A DNA stretch of 39,464 nucleotides from Lactiplantibacillus fabifermentans DSM 21115 (GCF_000498955.2 NZ_AYGX02000162.1:1-39464); one strand, 5' to 3'; shown: positions 18,214 through 26,694, numbered from the stretch's first letter. Notes: generated by a model from the letters alone, not told the origin. Program-made: numbers and translations.

Positions 18214-19830
18214 CTAACGAAAATGCTTATATTGTTTATACTGCCGACCAATCTTCAAATTCAGTGCGATACTAGGCATACTGTAAAATGATCCAAACAA
18301 GCCAAACGCGCCGAGCATCATGACCCCTTCAACGGCCGCGAAGATAAACGCTAGCACGCGGTCACTGACAGGGAATAAGCGATCACCTAAGATATACACG
18401 ACTACCGCCACGACTAAAAATTGGAGCACGGCGGCAAACATAGTAGTAACGTCGGAATTTTTGCTTTTTAACTTAATATCACAAGCCTTGAGCAAGTACA
18501 CGGTGCCAGCGACGCTGATGCTAGCAAAGGCGATAAAAGTCGCTAGTAACGCCCCGTTAGCATGGAACAATAAGACTAACGGATACTGGGCGAGCGCCTT
18601 AATCGCTAAAACGACGACTAATAAGGTCACGGCGCGCCGATGTTGACCAAGCGCTTGAATTAACGTGAAGACATCGGTAAAGACCGCCAATGGTAAACTC
18701 ACGATAATCGCCCAGCGCATCAGTTGGCCACCTTGCTGGTCAAAACCAAAGAAGACGGTATTAATTTGTGGCGCTAGTAACGCCAAAATAATAATCATCG
18801 GGGCAATTAAGCCAAACAACATTTTAAAATTATTCACGATAACTTTAGTCACCTTAGTCCGATCACCTTGCACACTCGCCAAAATTGGCAACGTTGTTTC
18901 GGAGACGGCTAACGCCAACGAAATGATGACGGTCGTAATTTTATTGGGATTGGCTGAAAATAACGTAAATAAATTTTGAATTGCGGTGGCCGATTGGGTG
19001 GTCACGTGTAACATAATTTGCTTAAACGTGAACTGGTCGACCAATTGTGACAGCGTAATGCCCGCCCCGACAAAAACAAACGGAATGGCTTCTTTAATAA
19101 TCGTCATAAAGTCCGCTTTTAAGTTCATTTTAGTGGCCGGCGCACTTTGTGACAGTTGTGCTTGATATTGCGGTCGCCGTTGTTGGTAGTAATACCCTAA
19201 GTATAACAAACTCGCAATCGCGCCAAAGAACGTCGCAAAGGTACTCAACCCAACCGCCATCGTCAAAGATTGTTTTAAGACGATAAAGCTCACGTACGAC
19301 GCGCCTAAAATCCCAATGACCCGCACAAATTGTTCAATCAATTGGGAAATTCCGAAGGGCTTCATATCTTGATTACCTTGGAAATAACCCCGAATAATAC
19401 TCATGACCGGCAAAATGAATAACGCTGGCGTTAAGAAGCGAATCACTAACGTCGTCGCTTGATACGACGTGACCGGTGAACTCTTTGCAATTGCCGGTGC
19501 AAAAACAAACAGTAAGCTCCCACAAATCAACCCGGAAATACTCATGAATAACAAGCCGGCTTTGAATAAGTGCTGACTGTCTAAATAACGATTCTCCGCA
19601 TTATAACCGGCAATTTTCCGGGAAATCGCCGTTGGAAAACCGGACGTTCCTAACGATAAGAACAGCGCATACGGTGTATAAGCTGCGTTGAACATCGCTT
19701 GGGCCGTCATTTGATGTTGTTGGGACCCGAGCATCATTAGCCACGGAATCAAATAAACGACCCCCAACACCCGTGAAAAGATACTCCCAAACGACATCCA
19801 AAATGTTCCTGATAACATTTTATTTTTCAA
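18214..19830 (-). CDS. Polysaccharide/lipid II-type flippase (MOP superfamily, YtgP/SpoVB-like)
   Basis: The 538-residue protein has about fourteen membrane segments of the MviN/MATE/PST superfamily. It begins LKNKMLSGTFWMSFGSIFSRVLGVVYLIPW, a common start of Gram-positive YtgP/SpoVB-type flippases, and has the conserved IIRGYFQGNQDMKPFGISQLIEQFVRV near 175-200. It should translocate a lipid-linked cell-wall precursor. I start it at the TTG at 19830, with GGGTGGGTG upstream; an ATG at 19818 is the alternative. The long open frame upstream has poor coding character. A nine-base complement of the ribosome site lies 50 bases further upstream. It is alone on its strand between two esterase/transporter modules. 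Confidence 0.85.
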   Translation of the reverse strand: MKNKMLSGTFWMSFGSIFSRVLGVVYLIPWLMMLGSQQHQMTAQAMFNAAYTPYALFLSLGTSGFPTAISRKIAGYNAENRYLDSQHLFKAGLLFMSISGLICGSLLFVFAPAIAKSSPVTSYQATTLVIRFLTPALFILPVMSIIRGYFQGNQDMKPFGISQLIEQFVRVIGILGASYVSFIVLKQSLTMAVGLSTFATFFGAIASLLYLGYYYQQRRPQYQAQLSQSAPATKMNLKADFMTIIKEAIPFVFVGAGITLSQLVDQFTFKQIMLHVTTQSATAIQNLFTLFSANPNKITTVIISLALAVSETTLPILASVQGDRTKVTKVIVNNFKMLFGLIAPMIIILALLAPQINTVFFGFDQQGGQLMRWAIIVSLPLAVFTDVFTLIQALGQHRRAVTLLVVVLAIKALAQYPLVLLFHANGALLATFIAFASISVAGTVYLLKACDIKLKSKNSDVTTMFAAVLQFLVVAVVVYILGDRLFPVSDRVLAFIFAAVEGVMMLGAFGLFGSFYSMPSIALNLKIGRQYKQYKHFR

Positions 19831-19838
19831 AAATTCAC

Positions 19839-19908
19839 CCACCCATGTATTCGTAACGATAACTAACTCGATAATATAATATTCTATCTTAGCACTTTCC
19901 ATGGGTGG
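19839..19908 (-). promoter_or_regulatory. Possible ribosome-site-sequestering hairpin before the flippase
   Basis: In minus-strand RNA CCACCCAUG (from 19900-19908) can pair with CAUGGGUGG (from 19839-19847), and the latter includes the start of the GGGTGGGTG ribosome site. The loop of about 50 bases contains AT-rich sequence. It matters only if transcription starts upstream of 19908. Confidence 0.3.
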
Positions 19909-20043
19909 ATAACTGCCCAGTTGGGAAAAGAACTCCGTCAACAGCAAATTAACTGAAATTCTGATCCTAAAATAAGTAACATCACACGACAACTTAAAGG
20001 AGTAGTCGTCCGTCTAAAAAATAACTACGTAACCTTAAAGGCC

Positions 20044-20073
20044 AAAAAGAACTCAGTAATGGCCAAGTTCTTT
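20044..20073 (-). terminator. Terminator of the esterase-MFS-MFS unit
   Basis: On the minus strand AAAGAACT pairs with AGTTCTTT and is followed by TT. Confidence 0.6.
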
Positions 20074-20081
20074 ATTGAAAA

Positions 20082-21272
20082 TCATTCAACTTTTTCCATA
20101 GCTGCAGACGTCTCAAGGGCCTTTCGTTCAATCATAGGCTTAGTGACTAATAATAAAATCGCTGCGACTAAAATCCAAATAGGTGCAACTCGAAACATCA
20201 CCGCATACCCAAAGTGGGCTACTAGCAGCCCCCCAATCACGGGACCAACTAACTGACCGACATCCGAAGCTACAAACAACGTACTGCTGGCAGCACCACG
20301 CCGCTGTTCAGGAACAACGCTCATTGCCATTGACCGGGCTACTGGTCCGGCCGCACCGTAACCAAAAGCGCCGAGAACGGCCGCAATTAATAGCAACCAT
20401 AAATTAGCCGCAAAGCTGATGACCCATAACGCCAGCGCCATTAATAGTAACATCGGAATCAACATATAGTAACCGTAACGATCAACTAACCGCCCTCCTA
20501 ATGGCGCCGCAGCAAATACTGCAATCCCATATACAGTATTAAAAAAGCCAACATTACTCCCTAAACCTTGTTCTTGACCAAAAACGACTAAGAATGCAAA
20601 GACGCTTGACCAAGCCATCATAAAAAAGAATTGTAACAAGGCCGGTGGAATGGCCGCCTTAGCAATAACTCCATTTAGCGACACTTTGAAATGTTCGTGC
20701 CTTGTATGTTGTGGACTAACAACATGCATATTTAAAATAGCAATGATAGAAGCGCTTTCAATAACGGCCGCAATCACAAAACTCGTTTTATAACTCGTGA
20801 CTTCACTGATTTTGAGCGCAACAATCGGTGCCAGTAACGTTGCAACCCCACGTGCAACAGCCAATGTCCCAATGCCACTAGCCATTTTTTTGCGTGAGAC
20901 CACTCCGGCAGCCAATGTTAAACAAACCGGCGCAGTAAATGCCTGTCCAATCCCTTGTGTGATACGAAAAATAACTAACATTTGTACTGATGTGGCACAA
21001 GCTTCGCCTAAAAACGAAGCGGTAATAATCATTACTGAAATCAACAACAGTCGCTTACGATTAAAATAATCAATCGCCGGTCCTGAGATTACTCGGAAAA
21101 CAATCGAGCCATACGTAAAGCCAGTAGCCGAAACTCCAATCAAAACAGGCGTTGCATTTAAGGACTTGGCAAATGGTGATACTAAGGTTTCACCAAAGTT
21201 CAACCCTAAATTAATCATCAAATAGACTAAGAAGATAATTGCAAATGCGTGTTTCTGACGTGATTTTGCCAT
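20082..21272 (-). CDS. MFS transporter, tandem paralogue 3
   Basis: The 396-residue protein has twelve predicted membrane segments and is strongly similar to the preceding gene in the unit (shared LGSNVGFFNT-YG-AVF-AAP-GG-LVDR-GY, FGYGAAGPVARSM and RRGAASSTLFVASD). Motif A is modified (GPAIDYFNRKR). I start it at the ATG at 21272 with GGAGGATAGTC upstream. A second well-placed start with GGAGGTGTACTCGG at 21368 would add 32 residues unlike any transporter N-terminus; see the separate entry. It is the last gene of the unit esterase-MFS-MFS. Substrate unknown; the esterase linkage suggests an ester or its product. Confidence 0.87.
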   Translation of the reverse strand: MAKSRQKHAFAIIFLVYLMINLGLNFGETLVSPFAKSLNATPVLIGVSATGFTYGSIVFRVISGPAIDYFNRKRLLLISVMIITASFLGEACATSVQMLVIFRITQGIGQAFTAPVCLTLAAGVVSRKKMASGIGTLAVARGVATLLAPIVALKISEVTSYKTSFVIAAVIESASIIAILNMHVVSPQHTRHEHFKVSLNGVIAKAAIPPALLQFFFMMAWSSVFAFLVVFGQEQGLGSNVGFFNTVYGIAVFAAAPLGGRLVDRYGYYMLIPMLLLMALALWVISFAANLWLLLIAAVLGAFGYGAAGPVARSMAMSVVPEQRRGAASSTLFVASDVGQLVGPVIGGLLVAHFGYAVMFRVAPIWILVAAILLLVTKPMIERKALETSAAMEKVE

Positions 21273-21368
21273 GACTATCCTCCGCGGATTCAAAACAACT
21301 AGTGGCCGTGTTGACGCTAAGTCGTCGGGCTCAGGATTCTGATGTTTGACGACACCTACTAACTTCAT
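21273..21368 (-). other. In-frame 32-codon extension upstream of the MFS gene
   Basis: A frame with its own strong ribosome site (GGAGGTGTACTCGG before ATG) encodes MKLVGVVKHQNPEPDD, then 16 more residues, and runs without stop into the MFS coding sequence. The peptide is hydrophilic and unlike a transporter N-terminus. It could be the N-terminal remnant of another gene fused by deletion, or a real N-terminal extension. I do not recognise its family. Confidence 0.4.
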
Positions 21369-21404
21369 CCGAGTACACCTCCAAACCAACTATCGGTTGC
21401 AAAT

Positions 21405-22646
21405 TTATTCTGCCTTAGCCTCATCCGCCTGCATTGTCGCTACTTCTTTTTCGGGTGCTAACGCTGCAATCTTATTTTTGATATATTTTTGCGTGAAGAT
21501 GACTAATAGCGCTGCCAGTAAAACCCATACTGGTGCAATCCGAAACATCGTACCATAGCCAAAAGCAGATACCAAGATACCGCCAACAACTGGTCCCACT
21601 AATTGACCAATATCGGAAGCAACAAATAACGTACTGCTAGCAGCACCACGGCGATTTTCGGGTACGACGTTCATGTCCATCGAACGAGCAACCGGACCAG
21701 CAGCGCCATAGCCAAAAGCTCCTACGACCGCAGCAACTAATAACATCCACAAATTAGTTGAAAAGCTAATAATCCATAAAGATACTGCCATCAAGACTAA
21801 CATCGGAATAACCATTAAATAACCAAAGCGATCAACTAGCTTGCCACCAAACGGCGCGGCAACAAAAACTGCTAGCCCATATGCAGTGTTAAAGAAACCG
21901 ACATTACTGCCTAAGCCTTGCTCTTGACCATAAACCACTAAAAATGCGAAGACACATGACCAAGCCATCATGAAGAAGAATTGCATAAATGCAGGTGCCA
22001 AGGCTTCTTTTGCGATAAAGCCGGACAACGTGATTTTGAATTTCTTAGCATTCACTGGTTTAACTTTAATGAAAAGTAAGACAACAAATCCGACTAATAA
22101 AGTAAAGAATGACCCTAAAAATGCCGTTCGAAAACTAGTTGCTTCTTGTACTTTTAATCCGACAACTGCACCTAATAAAGTTGACGCCGCAGTTCCCAAA
22201 GCGAAGATTCCCATCCCTGCAGACATCTTTTTACGCGGCAACGTATCGGCAGCAATTGCGATAAAAGTCGTTGCAGTAAAGGCTTGACCGACCCCTTGTA
22301 ATACCCGGAAGGTAACTAACATCGGAACCGAGGTAGCAAATGCATCTCCTAAAAAGGCGATTGCAATAATTACCACAGCCCCTAACAACAATCCTTTACG
22401 ATTAAATGAATCAATTGCTGGTCCCGAGATTAATTTGAATACAATGGACCCATACGTAAAACCAGTGGCAACTACCCCAATAACCACGGGGGTAGCCCCT
22501 AACGACTTGGCAAATGGTGTCGATAAGTTATTCGCCATGTTCAATGATAGGTTCACCAGAAAATAGGCCAACAACAAACCGACAAATGCTAGGCTCAAAA
22601 TCTTAACCTTGGAATCATGCTTTACTTCACTTGTTACATTACCCAT
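21405..22646 (-). CDS. MFS transporter, tandem paralogue 4
   Basis: The 413-residue transporter precedes its paralogue by 36 bases and follows the esterase gene by 20 bases, so the three genes form one operon. It has twelve hydrophobic segments, a modified motif A (GPAIDSFNRKGLLL), and a charged C-terminal tail (APEKEVATMQADEAKAE) absent from its partner. Drug-efflux-type MFS proteins look similar, so export cannot be excluded; import of the esterase substrate is the alternative. By eye, codons in this 20-25 kb region are richer in A/T at third positions than in the flanking metabolic genes, which is consistent with separate acquisition. Confidence 0.88.
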   Translation of the reverse strand: MGNVTSEVKHDSKVKILSLAFVGLLLAYFLVNLSLNMANNLSTPFAKSLGATPVVIGVVATGFTYGSIVFKLISGPAIDSFNRKGLLLGAVVIIAIAFLGDAFATSVPMLVTFRVLQGVGQAFTATTFIAIAADTLPRKKMSAGMGIFALGTAASTLLGAVVGLKVQEATSFRTAFLGSFFTLLVGFVVLLFIKVKPVNAKKFKITLSGFIAKEALAPAFMQFFFMMAWSCVFAFLVVYGQEQGLGSNVGFFNTAYGLAVFVAAPFGGKLVDRFGYLMVIPMLVLMAVSLWIISFSTNLWMLLVAAVVGAFGYGAAGPVARSMDMNVVPENRRGAASSTLFVASDIGQLVGPVVGGILVSAFGYGTMFRIAPVWVLLAALLVIFTQKYIKNKIAALAPEKEVATMQADEAKAE

Positions 22647-22666
22647 AATACTTTCCTTCCCTCTAG

Positions 22667-23908
22667 TTAACGTGTAAGTTGATAAGTATCCGCAACAATC
22701 TTACTGGTTGCTGTATCGCGACGAAATTGTTTCATAAAATCCCAACCAAGCTTAGCCGCCATAACTGGCCAATGATGGCCAGAATTTTCGACAACCACAT
22801 ACCGAAACGCATCTAGGCCTATCCGATTGTGAATGTCTAAGCGCCAATGTTTATAGCCATAAAATTCCATTGTTTGCTCTTCATCACCATAAAAGCCAAT
22901 CGCTTTATGCAAATCGATTTCAGGATTGTCTAAGTAACTAATACAAGTTGCCACATCACGTGGGGCACAACCCAAACTAGCCATCCGCGTATTTAAACGC
23001 TCAATCATCCAGGCATGCTTATCGACACCCACTGGTGGTTCCGGCAAGTCGGAAAACGGCCGTTTACCGCCGACAATATGGGTCGGATCACGCTGATCAT
23101 CACGACGAGGATCAACGTACGTGTGTGAAGCATCAGCATGGCGGCCCCACTCTTTACGCGCATACCAATCATTGACCGGTGCAAAACTTGAAGCTTCATA
23201 TTGCCCCACAACTTGCATAAATGGTACAAAGGTATCCTTAAGGTTCTTCTTTTCGGTATCGGTAAAAGGCACATTAAAGTTATCCCAGTCACGCCAAATA
23301 TCATTACCACACGTTACTACTGCAGTAATCCGCGCTGGCATTCGGAATAATGCCGAAGTGACTTCGTAACCACCTTGCGATTCCCCAGTCATATAGACCC
23401 TTTCAGTATCAATCGGATACAGTTCTTCTAGTCGGTCTAAGACCCGTTGTACATTTTCACAGTTCGTATTTTGTAACATCACGACAATAATGCGTTCATC
23501 CGCCGCTACTTGCCACCAACCACACTGAAATTCATCAACTGGTACTGGCACTGAGCCACCATGGTTAACAAACACAACGGGATAATATTTGCCAAGCGCC
23601 GCCTGAGTTGCCAATTCTTGTGGCGTAATTAATAACCACCGTTTGTAATAATCGTCGTTTTCATACATCTGCCGATTAAGCCCTAATTTGGCATAAAATT
23701 CAGTTATTGCTTTTCCAGTTGGATCTTCTTCAAACTGAAAACCTAGTTTGATCAACCGACCGTAAGCTTGTCCATATTCACTCTTCATAAAAGCCTCAGG
23801 ATCCGCACCCCGACCGTTATTAGCCAACCGTAAATAATCTGCAACGTCAGCCATCTTACCATCAATTATTGTTTGACCCGTTGGCGCCCAAATATTTTCT
23901 TGACTCAT
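22667..23908 (-). CDS. Alpha/beta hydrolase, GESQGG esterase
   Basis: The 413-residue cytosolic protein has an alpha/beta hydrolase core from about residue 108. The oxyanion segment is VVFVNHGGSVPVP (111-123), nucleophile Ser177 lies in YMTGESQGGYE, and the likely catalytic His is His378 or His379 in ENSGHHWP. The extended N-terminal 100 residues are helical-looking (DVADYLRLANNGRG, SEYGQAYGRLIKLGF) and not part of the usual core. The core recalls PHB-depolymerase/LpqC-like and feruloyl esterase folds. There is no signal peptide. It is the first gene of esterase-MFS-MFS, divergent from a GntR/UTRA regulator. Substrate unknown. Confidence 0.78.
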   Translation of the reverse strand: MSQENIWAPTGQTIIDGKMADVADYLRLANNGRGADPEAFMKSEYGQAYGRLIKLGFQFEEDPTGKAITEFYAKLGLNRQMYENDDYYKRWLLITPQELATQAALGKYYPVVFVNHGGSVPVPVDEFQCGWWQVAADERIIVVMLQNTNCENVQRVLDRLEELYPIDTERVYMTGESQGGYEVTSALFRMPARITAVVTCGNDIWRDWDNFNVPFTDTEKKNLKDTFVPFMQVVGQYEASSFAPVNDWYARKEWGRHADASHTYVDPRRDDQRDPTHIVGGKRPFSDLPEPPVGVDKHAWMIERLNTRMASLGCAPRDVATCISYLDNPEIDLHKAIGFYGDEEQTMEFYGYKHWRLDIHNRIGLDAFRYVVVENSGHHWPVMAAKLGWDFMKQFRRDTATSKIVADTYQLTR

Positions 23909-23947
23909 ATTTAAATCCTTCTTCCCAAAATTAGATACGCTTGCAAG

Positions 23948-23987
23948 ACGTTTTGGATATGTTTAAGTGTAAACGTTTTCAAAACGT
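23948..23987. promoter_or_regulatory. Perfect cre site fused to a 15-base palindrome (probable GntR operator)
   Basis: TGTAAACGTTTTCA (23968-23981) matches the cre consensus at all 14 positions. It overlaps ACGTTTT-C-AAAACGT (23973-23987), a perfect palindrome. A further half-site ACGTTTTG lies at 23948-23955. Both lie just downstream of the esterase -10, so CcpA and the divergent GntR protein would compete or cooperate there. Confidence 0.75.
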
Positions 23988-23993
23988 ACCTAG

Positions 23994-24022
23994 ATTATAG
24001 AGGCTGATTCGGCATCCGTCAA
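23994..24022 (-). promoter_or_regulatory. Esterase-MFS-MFS promoter
   Basis: On the minus strand TTGACG (24017-24022) and TATAAT (23994-23999) are exactly 17 bases apart. The operator palindrome begins seven bases downstream. Confidence 0.85.
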
Positions 24023-24053
24023 TACAATTCATGCAAAAAATGGTATTCATCTC

Positions 24054-24083
24054 TTGAATTCATATCTAATTAGTACCTATAAT
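24054..24083 (+). promoter_or_regulatory. Promoter of the divergent GntR regulator gene
   Basis: TTGAAT (24054-24059) and TATAAT (24078-24083) are 18 bases apart, about 30 bases before the start codon. Confidence 0.65.
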
Positions 24084-24116
24084 GATATTGAAAATCAAAA
24101 TAAAGAAGGTCTTACT

Positions 24117-24887
24117 ATGCCAAAAAACACCACGCCTAAATATGTTGATATTTATAATCAATTACGCCACGATATTATCGCCGGAACATATCCAGCAGGG
24201 AGTTTTTTACCGACTGAAACCGACTTGATGACTCTCTTTAAAGCAAGTCGCACAACCATTCGTAATGCAATCAAACTTTTGAAAGCGGATAATTTTCTCC
24301 GAGTTACTCAAGGCCGAGGAACTGAAATCTTACCAGTCGAACGTCAACAAGGGTATGCGTTCACGTTAATGGGAAAAACTGAAGTCAGTACCGATTTCGA
24401 AGGGCGTAATACTGAAGATATCGTTGGTCAGCCTTCAACCATCGACGTCATTCCGGCCACACCTGACATCGCAAACAATTTAAACATTCGTGAAGCTGAA
24501 AAAGTTTATCGTCTGCAACGAGAAAAAATCATTGGCGATACTTCATTTTTATACGTTGTGAGCTACTTACGTTATCGTGACTTTGCTAATTTGGAAAAAA
24601 ATGACGGTCAAATTTATTTTCTATACAAATTTCTTGAAGAGCATTACGGCACAAGATTCGTCTCAACAAAAATCAAAATCACCGCAACGGCGGCAGACTT
24701 TATTCAATCACGCTTATTAGATGTTCCAGTTGGTAACCCTTTGCTAGAACAAGCGCGTCATACGTATAGTGACAACGGCATTGTCGAGTATTCATTGAGT
24801 TACTGCCGACCTGAATACATGTCAATCTCAGTTTCAACTTCACCAGAAGACATTCAGCACAATCCATTTTTAACACGCGGTTTCTAA
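24117..24887 (+). CDS. GntR-family regulator with UTRA domain (HutC subfamily)
   Basis: The 256-residue protein has an N-terminal winged helix (about 5-75: YVDIYNQLRHDIIAGTYPAG, LPTETDLMTLFKASRTTIRN, VTQGRGTEI) and a C-terminal UTRA ligand-binding domain (about 95-250: EKVYRLQREKIIGDTSFLYV, EQARHTYSDNGIVEYSLSYC). I start it at the ATG at 24117, with GAAGG upstream, where the typical short N-terminus begins. It is divergent from the esterase-MFS-MFS operon, and the shared 208-base gap holds a palindromic operator. It should respond to a substrate or product of that operon. The effector cannot be named. Confidence 0.92.
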   Translation: MPKNTTPKYVDIYNQLRHDIIAGTYPAGSFLPTETDLMTLFKASRTTIRNAIKLLKADNFLRVTQGRGTEILPVERQQGYAFTLMGKTEVSTDFEGRNTEDIVGQPSTIDVIPATPDIANNLNIREAEKVYRLQREKIIGDTSFLYVVSYLRYRDFANLEKNDGQIYFLYKFLEEHYGTRFVSTKIKITATAADFIQSRLLDVPVGNPLLEQARHTYSDNGIVEYSLSYCRPEYMSISVSTSPEDIQHNPFLTRGF

Positions 24888-24930
24888 CACCACTCAATTT
24901 CAAACAAATATGTCGTTAATCTACTTAAAG

Positions 24931-24973
24931 AAAAACAGCCTGATGAAAGTTTTCCTTTCATCAGGCTGTTTTT
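24931..24973 (+). terminator. Terminator after the GntR gene
   Basis: AAAAACAGCCTGATGAAAG pairs with CTTTCATCAGGCTGTTTTT around ttttc. It is a near-perfect hairpin with A and T runs. Confidence 0.88.
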
Positions 24974-25021
24974 GCCCACACAATCTAAAATTTTTTAATT
25001 ACCCGGATTTAAAATCGCAAC

Positions 25022-25050
25022 AAAAAAGCCACGGCTCCTCAACCGTAGCT
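25022..25050 (-). terminator. Terminator after the small membrane protein gene
   Basis: On the minus strand GCTACGG pairs with CCGTGGC (one wobble) around ttgagga and is followed by TTTTTT. Confidence 0.7.
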
Positions 25051-25060
25051 CACCCTAAAC

Positions 25061-25246
25061 CTATTTCCGCCGTAATTCGTGGGCCGCATATTCCATGATG
25101 CCCAATAAAACGATAACGCTAATCGGGAACGTCACTGCGCTCATCATCAAACTAGCGGTTAATTCGAAGAAGTAAAAGACAACTGCTAATAATACAATCG
25201 CGGCAATCAACATTTCCGTGTCCACTTTGCCCCAGTGCTTGATCAT
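25061..25246 (-). CDS. Small two-helix membrane protein, unknown function
   Basis: The 61-residue protein has two hydrophobic stretches (about 12-30 and 33-52) and a charged C-terminus (EYAAHELRRK). I do not recognise the family. Its reality is supported by an excellent ribosome site (AGGAGGTCATTTTAAA before ATG) and its own terminator immediately downstream. It is monocistronic and unconnected to its neighbours. 25247-25416 has no other gene. Confidence 0.65.
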   Translation of the reverse strand: MIKHWGKVDTEMLIAAIVLLAVVFYFFELTASLMMSAVTFPISVIVLLGIMEYAAHELRRK

Positions 25247-25416
25247 TTTAAAATGACCTCCTATTAATTTTGTCGTACCGAGTGTAACACGAATCGCATC
25301 AGTTTATGAGAGCGTTATCTTAAGAATCCGATTAGAATTATTTTAATAATTGATAGTGCTGAAAAGCCCCGTCATTCCTGACAAAATGACTAGTTTATTT
25401 GGTTGAAACAACTAAT

Positions 25417-25448
25417 AAAAACGCCCTTCTAAAAATGAAGGACGTTCC
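25417..25448 (-). terminator. Terminator of the GNAT pair
   Basis: On the minus strand ACGTCCTTC pairs with GAAGGGCGT around attttta and is followed by a T run. Confidence 0.75.
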
Positions 25449-25451
25449 AGA

Positions 25452-25979
25452 TTAAACTAACACTCGAGTCATGGTCGTGACGGCCAAACGACCATTATCA
25501 GCTAATGGTAAGAATAACTGGTCGCCGTCTTCAAAGCCGAGCTTTTCCCAGAACTGTTTGACGCCCGTGTCAGCCGTGACGCGGGTCAATTGCAAGCAGT
25601 GAATATCACTGTGTAAGGCCGCTTGCATTAAGCCGGTAATAATCACACTACCGACCGTTTTGCGTTGATAAGCGGAATTGACCATCAATAAGCCGACAAA
25701 CATGAAGTCTTGTTCGGGATATTGATTCAAGACATCCAACACCGCCACCAACTTGTGCGCCAAATAAAAACCAAAGACTTGCTTTTGGTCCGCGGCCACT
25801 CCGGTTGGATGGGCCGTTAAGTCGTCAGCCATTTCCGCTAAGGTCAATTCGTTGGCGGAAAAGTATTGGTGGTAACGCGGATTACTTTGTTCCAGCGCTA
25901 ATAATGCTTCTTGATCGGCCAGCGTTAATAATTTAATTTCAAAATTGGGGAGCTGTGCTTGTAACGTCGCTAACTTCAT
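25452..25979 (-). CDS. GNAT-family N-acetyltransferase A
   Basis: The 175-residue protein has a GNAT fold: an N-terminal helix with ALLALEQSNPRYHQYFSANE, the central strand QVFGFYLAHKLVAVLDVL, the acetyl-CoA loop region VNSAYQRKTVGSVIITGLM (about 110-128) and the late segment VKQFWEKLGFEDG. It should transfer an acetyl group from acetyl-CoA to an amine or amide; the substrate cannot be predicted. It lies three bases after the second GNAT gene and is probably cotranscribed. The two proteins are not close paralogues of each other. Confidence 0.85.
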   Translation of the reverse strand: MKLATLQAQLPNFEIKLLTLADQEALLALEQSNPRYHQYFSANELTLAEMADDLTAHPTGVAADQKQVFGFYLAHKLVAVLDVLNQYPEQDFMFVGLLMVNSAYQRKTVGSVIITGLMQAALHSDIHCLQLTRVTADTGVKQFWEKLGFEDGDQLFLPLADNGRLAVTTMTRVLV

Positions 25980-25982
25980 GGT

Positions 25983-26468
25983 TTACACCAGGGCTTTCTC
26001 TAAGTTGTACCACGTTTCACCCGCATGACTAGAATCCGCGACGCCTTGATTCGTATAGCCATTCGCTTCATAAAATGGGACGAGACGTTCTAAACAAGTC
26101 AACGCCATACTCGTACGGCTTTTGGCCCGGGCATCATTTTCTAAGGCCGTCAACAATTGGCTACCCACGTGTTGCTTCCGGGCTAACGGTGACACTGCGA
26201 CAGTAAAGACGAGCTGATGACCGCCACGTTCTAAGTTCGTTGGGGTTTGGTCATACATTGCGTCTTCAATGTAACGTTGTGGCACGGCCGGACCCACGAT
26301 AAAACCTAGGACCACAGCACCATCGCGCGCAACTAAAAACGTGTCTGGTAACTTGGTGATGCGTTCTTGGTAAGCTGCTTCACTGCCGGCTTCGTCCGCA
26401 GAAAAGCCGGCCTTTTCAATCGCCATAATTTGTGGCAAATCTGACATTTTAACCGGTGTAATTTGCAT
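25983..26468 (-). CDS. GNAT-family N-acetyltransferase B
   Basis: The 161-residue protein begins MQITPVKMSDLPQIMAIEKAGF, a typical GNAT start. The acetyl-CoA loop is VSPLARKQHVGSQLLTAL (about 95-112), followed by LVPFYEANGYTN. The segment VGPAVPQRYIEDAMYDQTP resembles arylalkylamine-type N-acetyltransferases of lactobacilli. I start it at the ATG at 26468, with GAGGAGG upstream. It is the first gene of a two-gene unit. Confidence 0.86.
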   Translation of the reverse strand: MQITPVKMSDLPQIMAIEKAGFSADEAGSEAAYQERITKLPDTFLVARDGAVVLGFIVGPAVPQRYIEDAMYDQTPTNLERGGHQLVFTVAVSPLARKQHVGSQLLTALENDARAKSRTSMALTCLERLVPFYEANGYTNQGVADSSHAGETWYNLEKALV

Positions 26469-26694
26469 GCTAAAAAACCTCCTCAAAAAGTATCCTTATT
26501 ATAGCAAAATTTGGCCGTTTTCGTTGGTTAGTTGGTTCCCTTTACGAGTAGCTAAAAATTACTGAAAACTGACTGCTAACGGTAACAAAACAGTGTCGAA
26601 TATGTCGTTTTTTTAGTCAACATGCTATACTAAGGTTGTGAATTCGTTTACAATAACGCGAGTTCAACATTCTTATCGAAATTAGGTGAATGCT

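Noticed and set aside
19831-19992. N-terminal extension of the flippase
   Set aside because: The added residues have poor coding character and precede the normal N-terminus, which has its own ribosome site.
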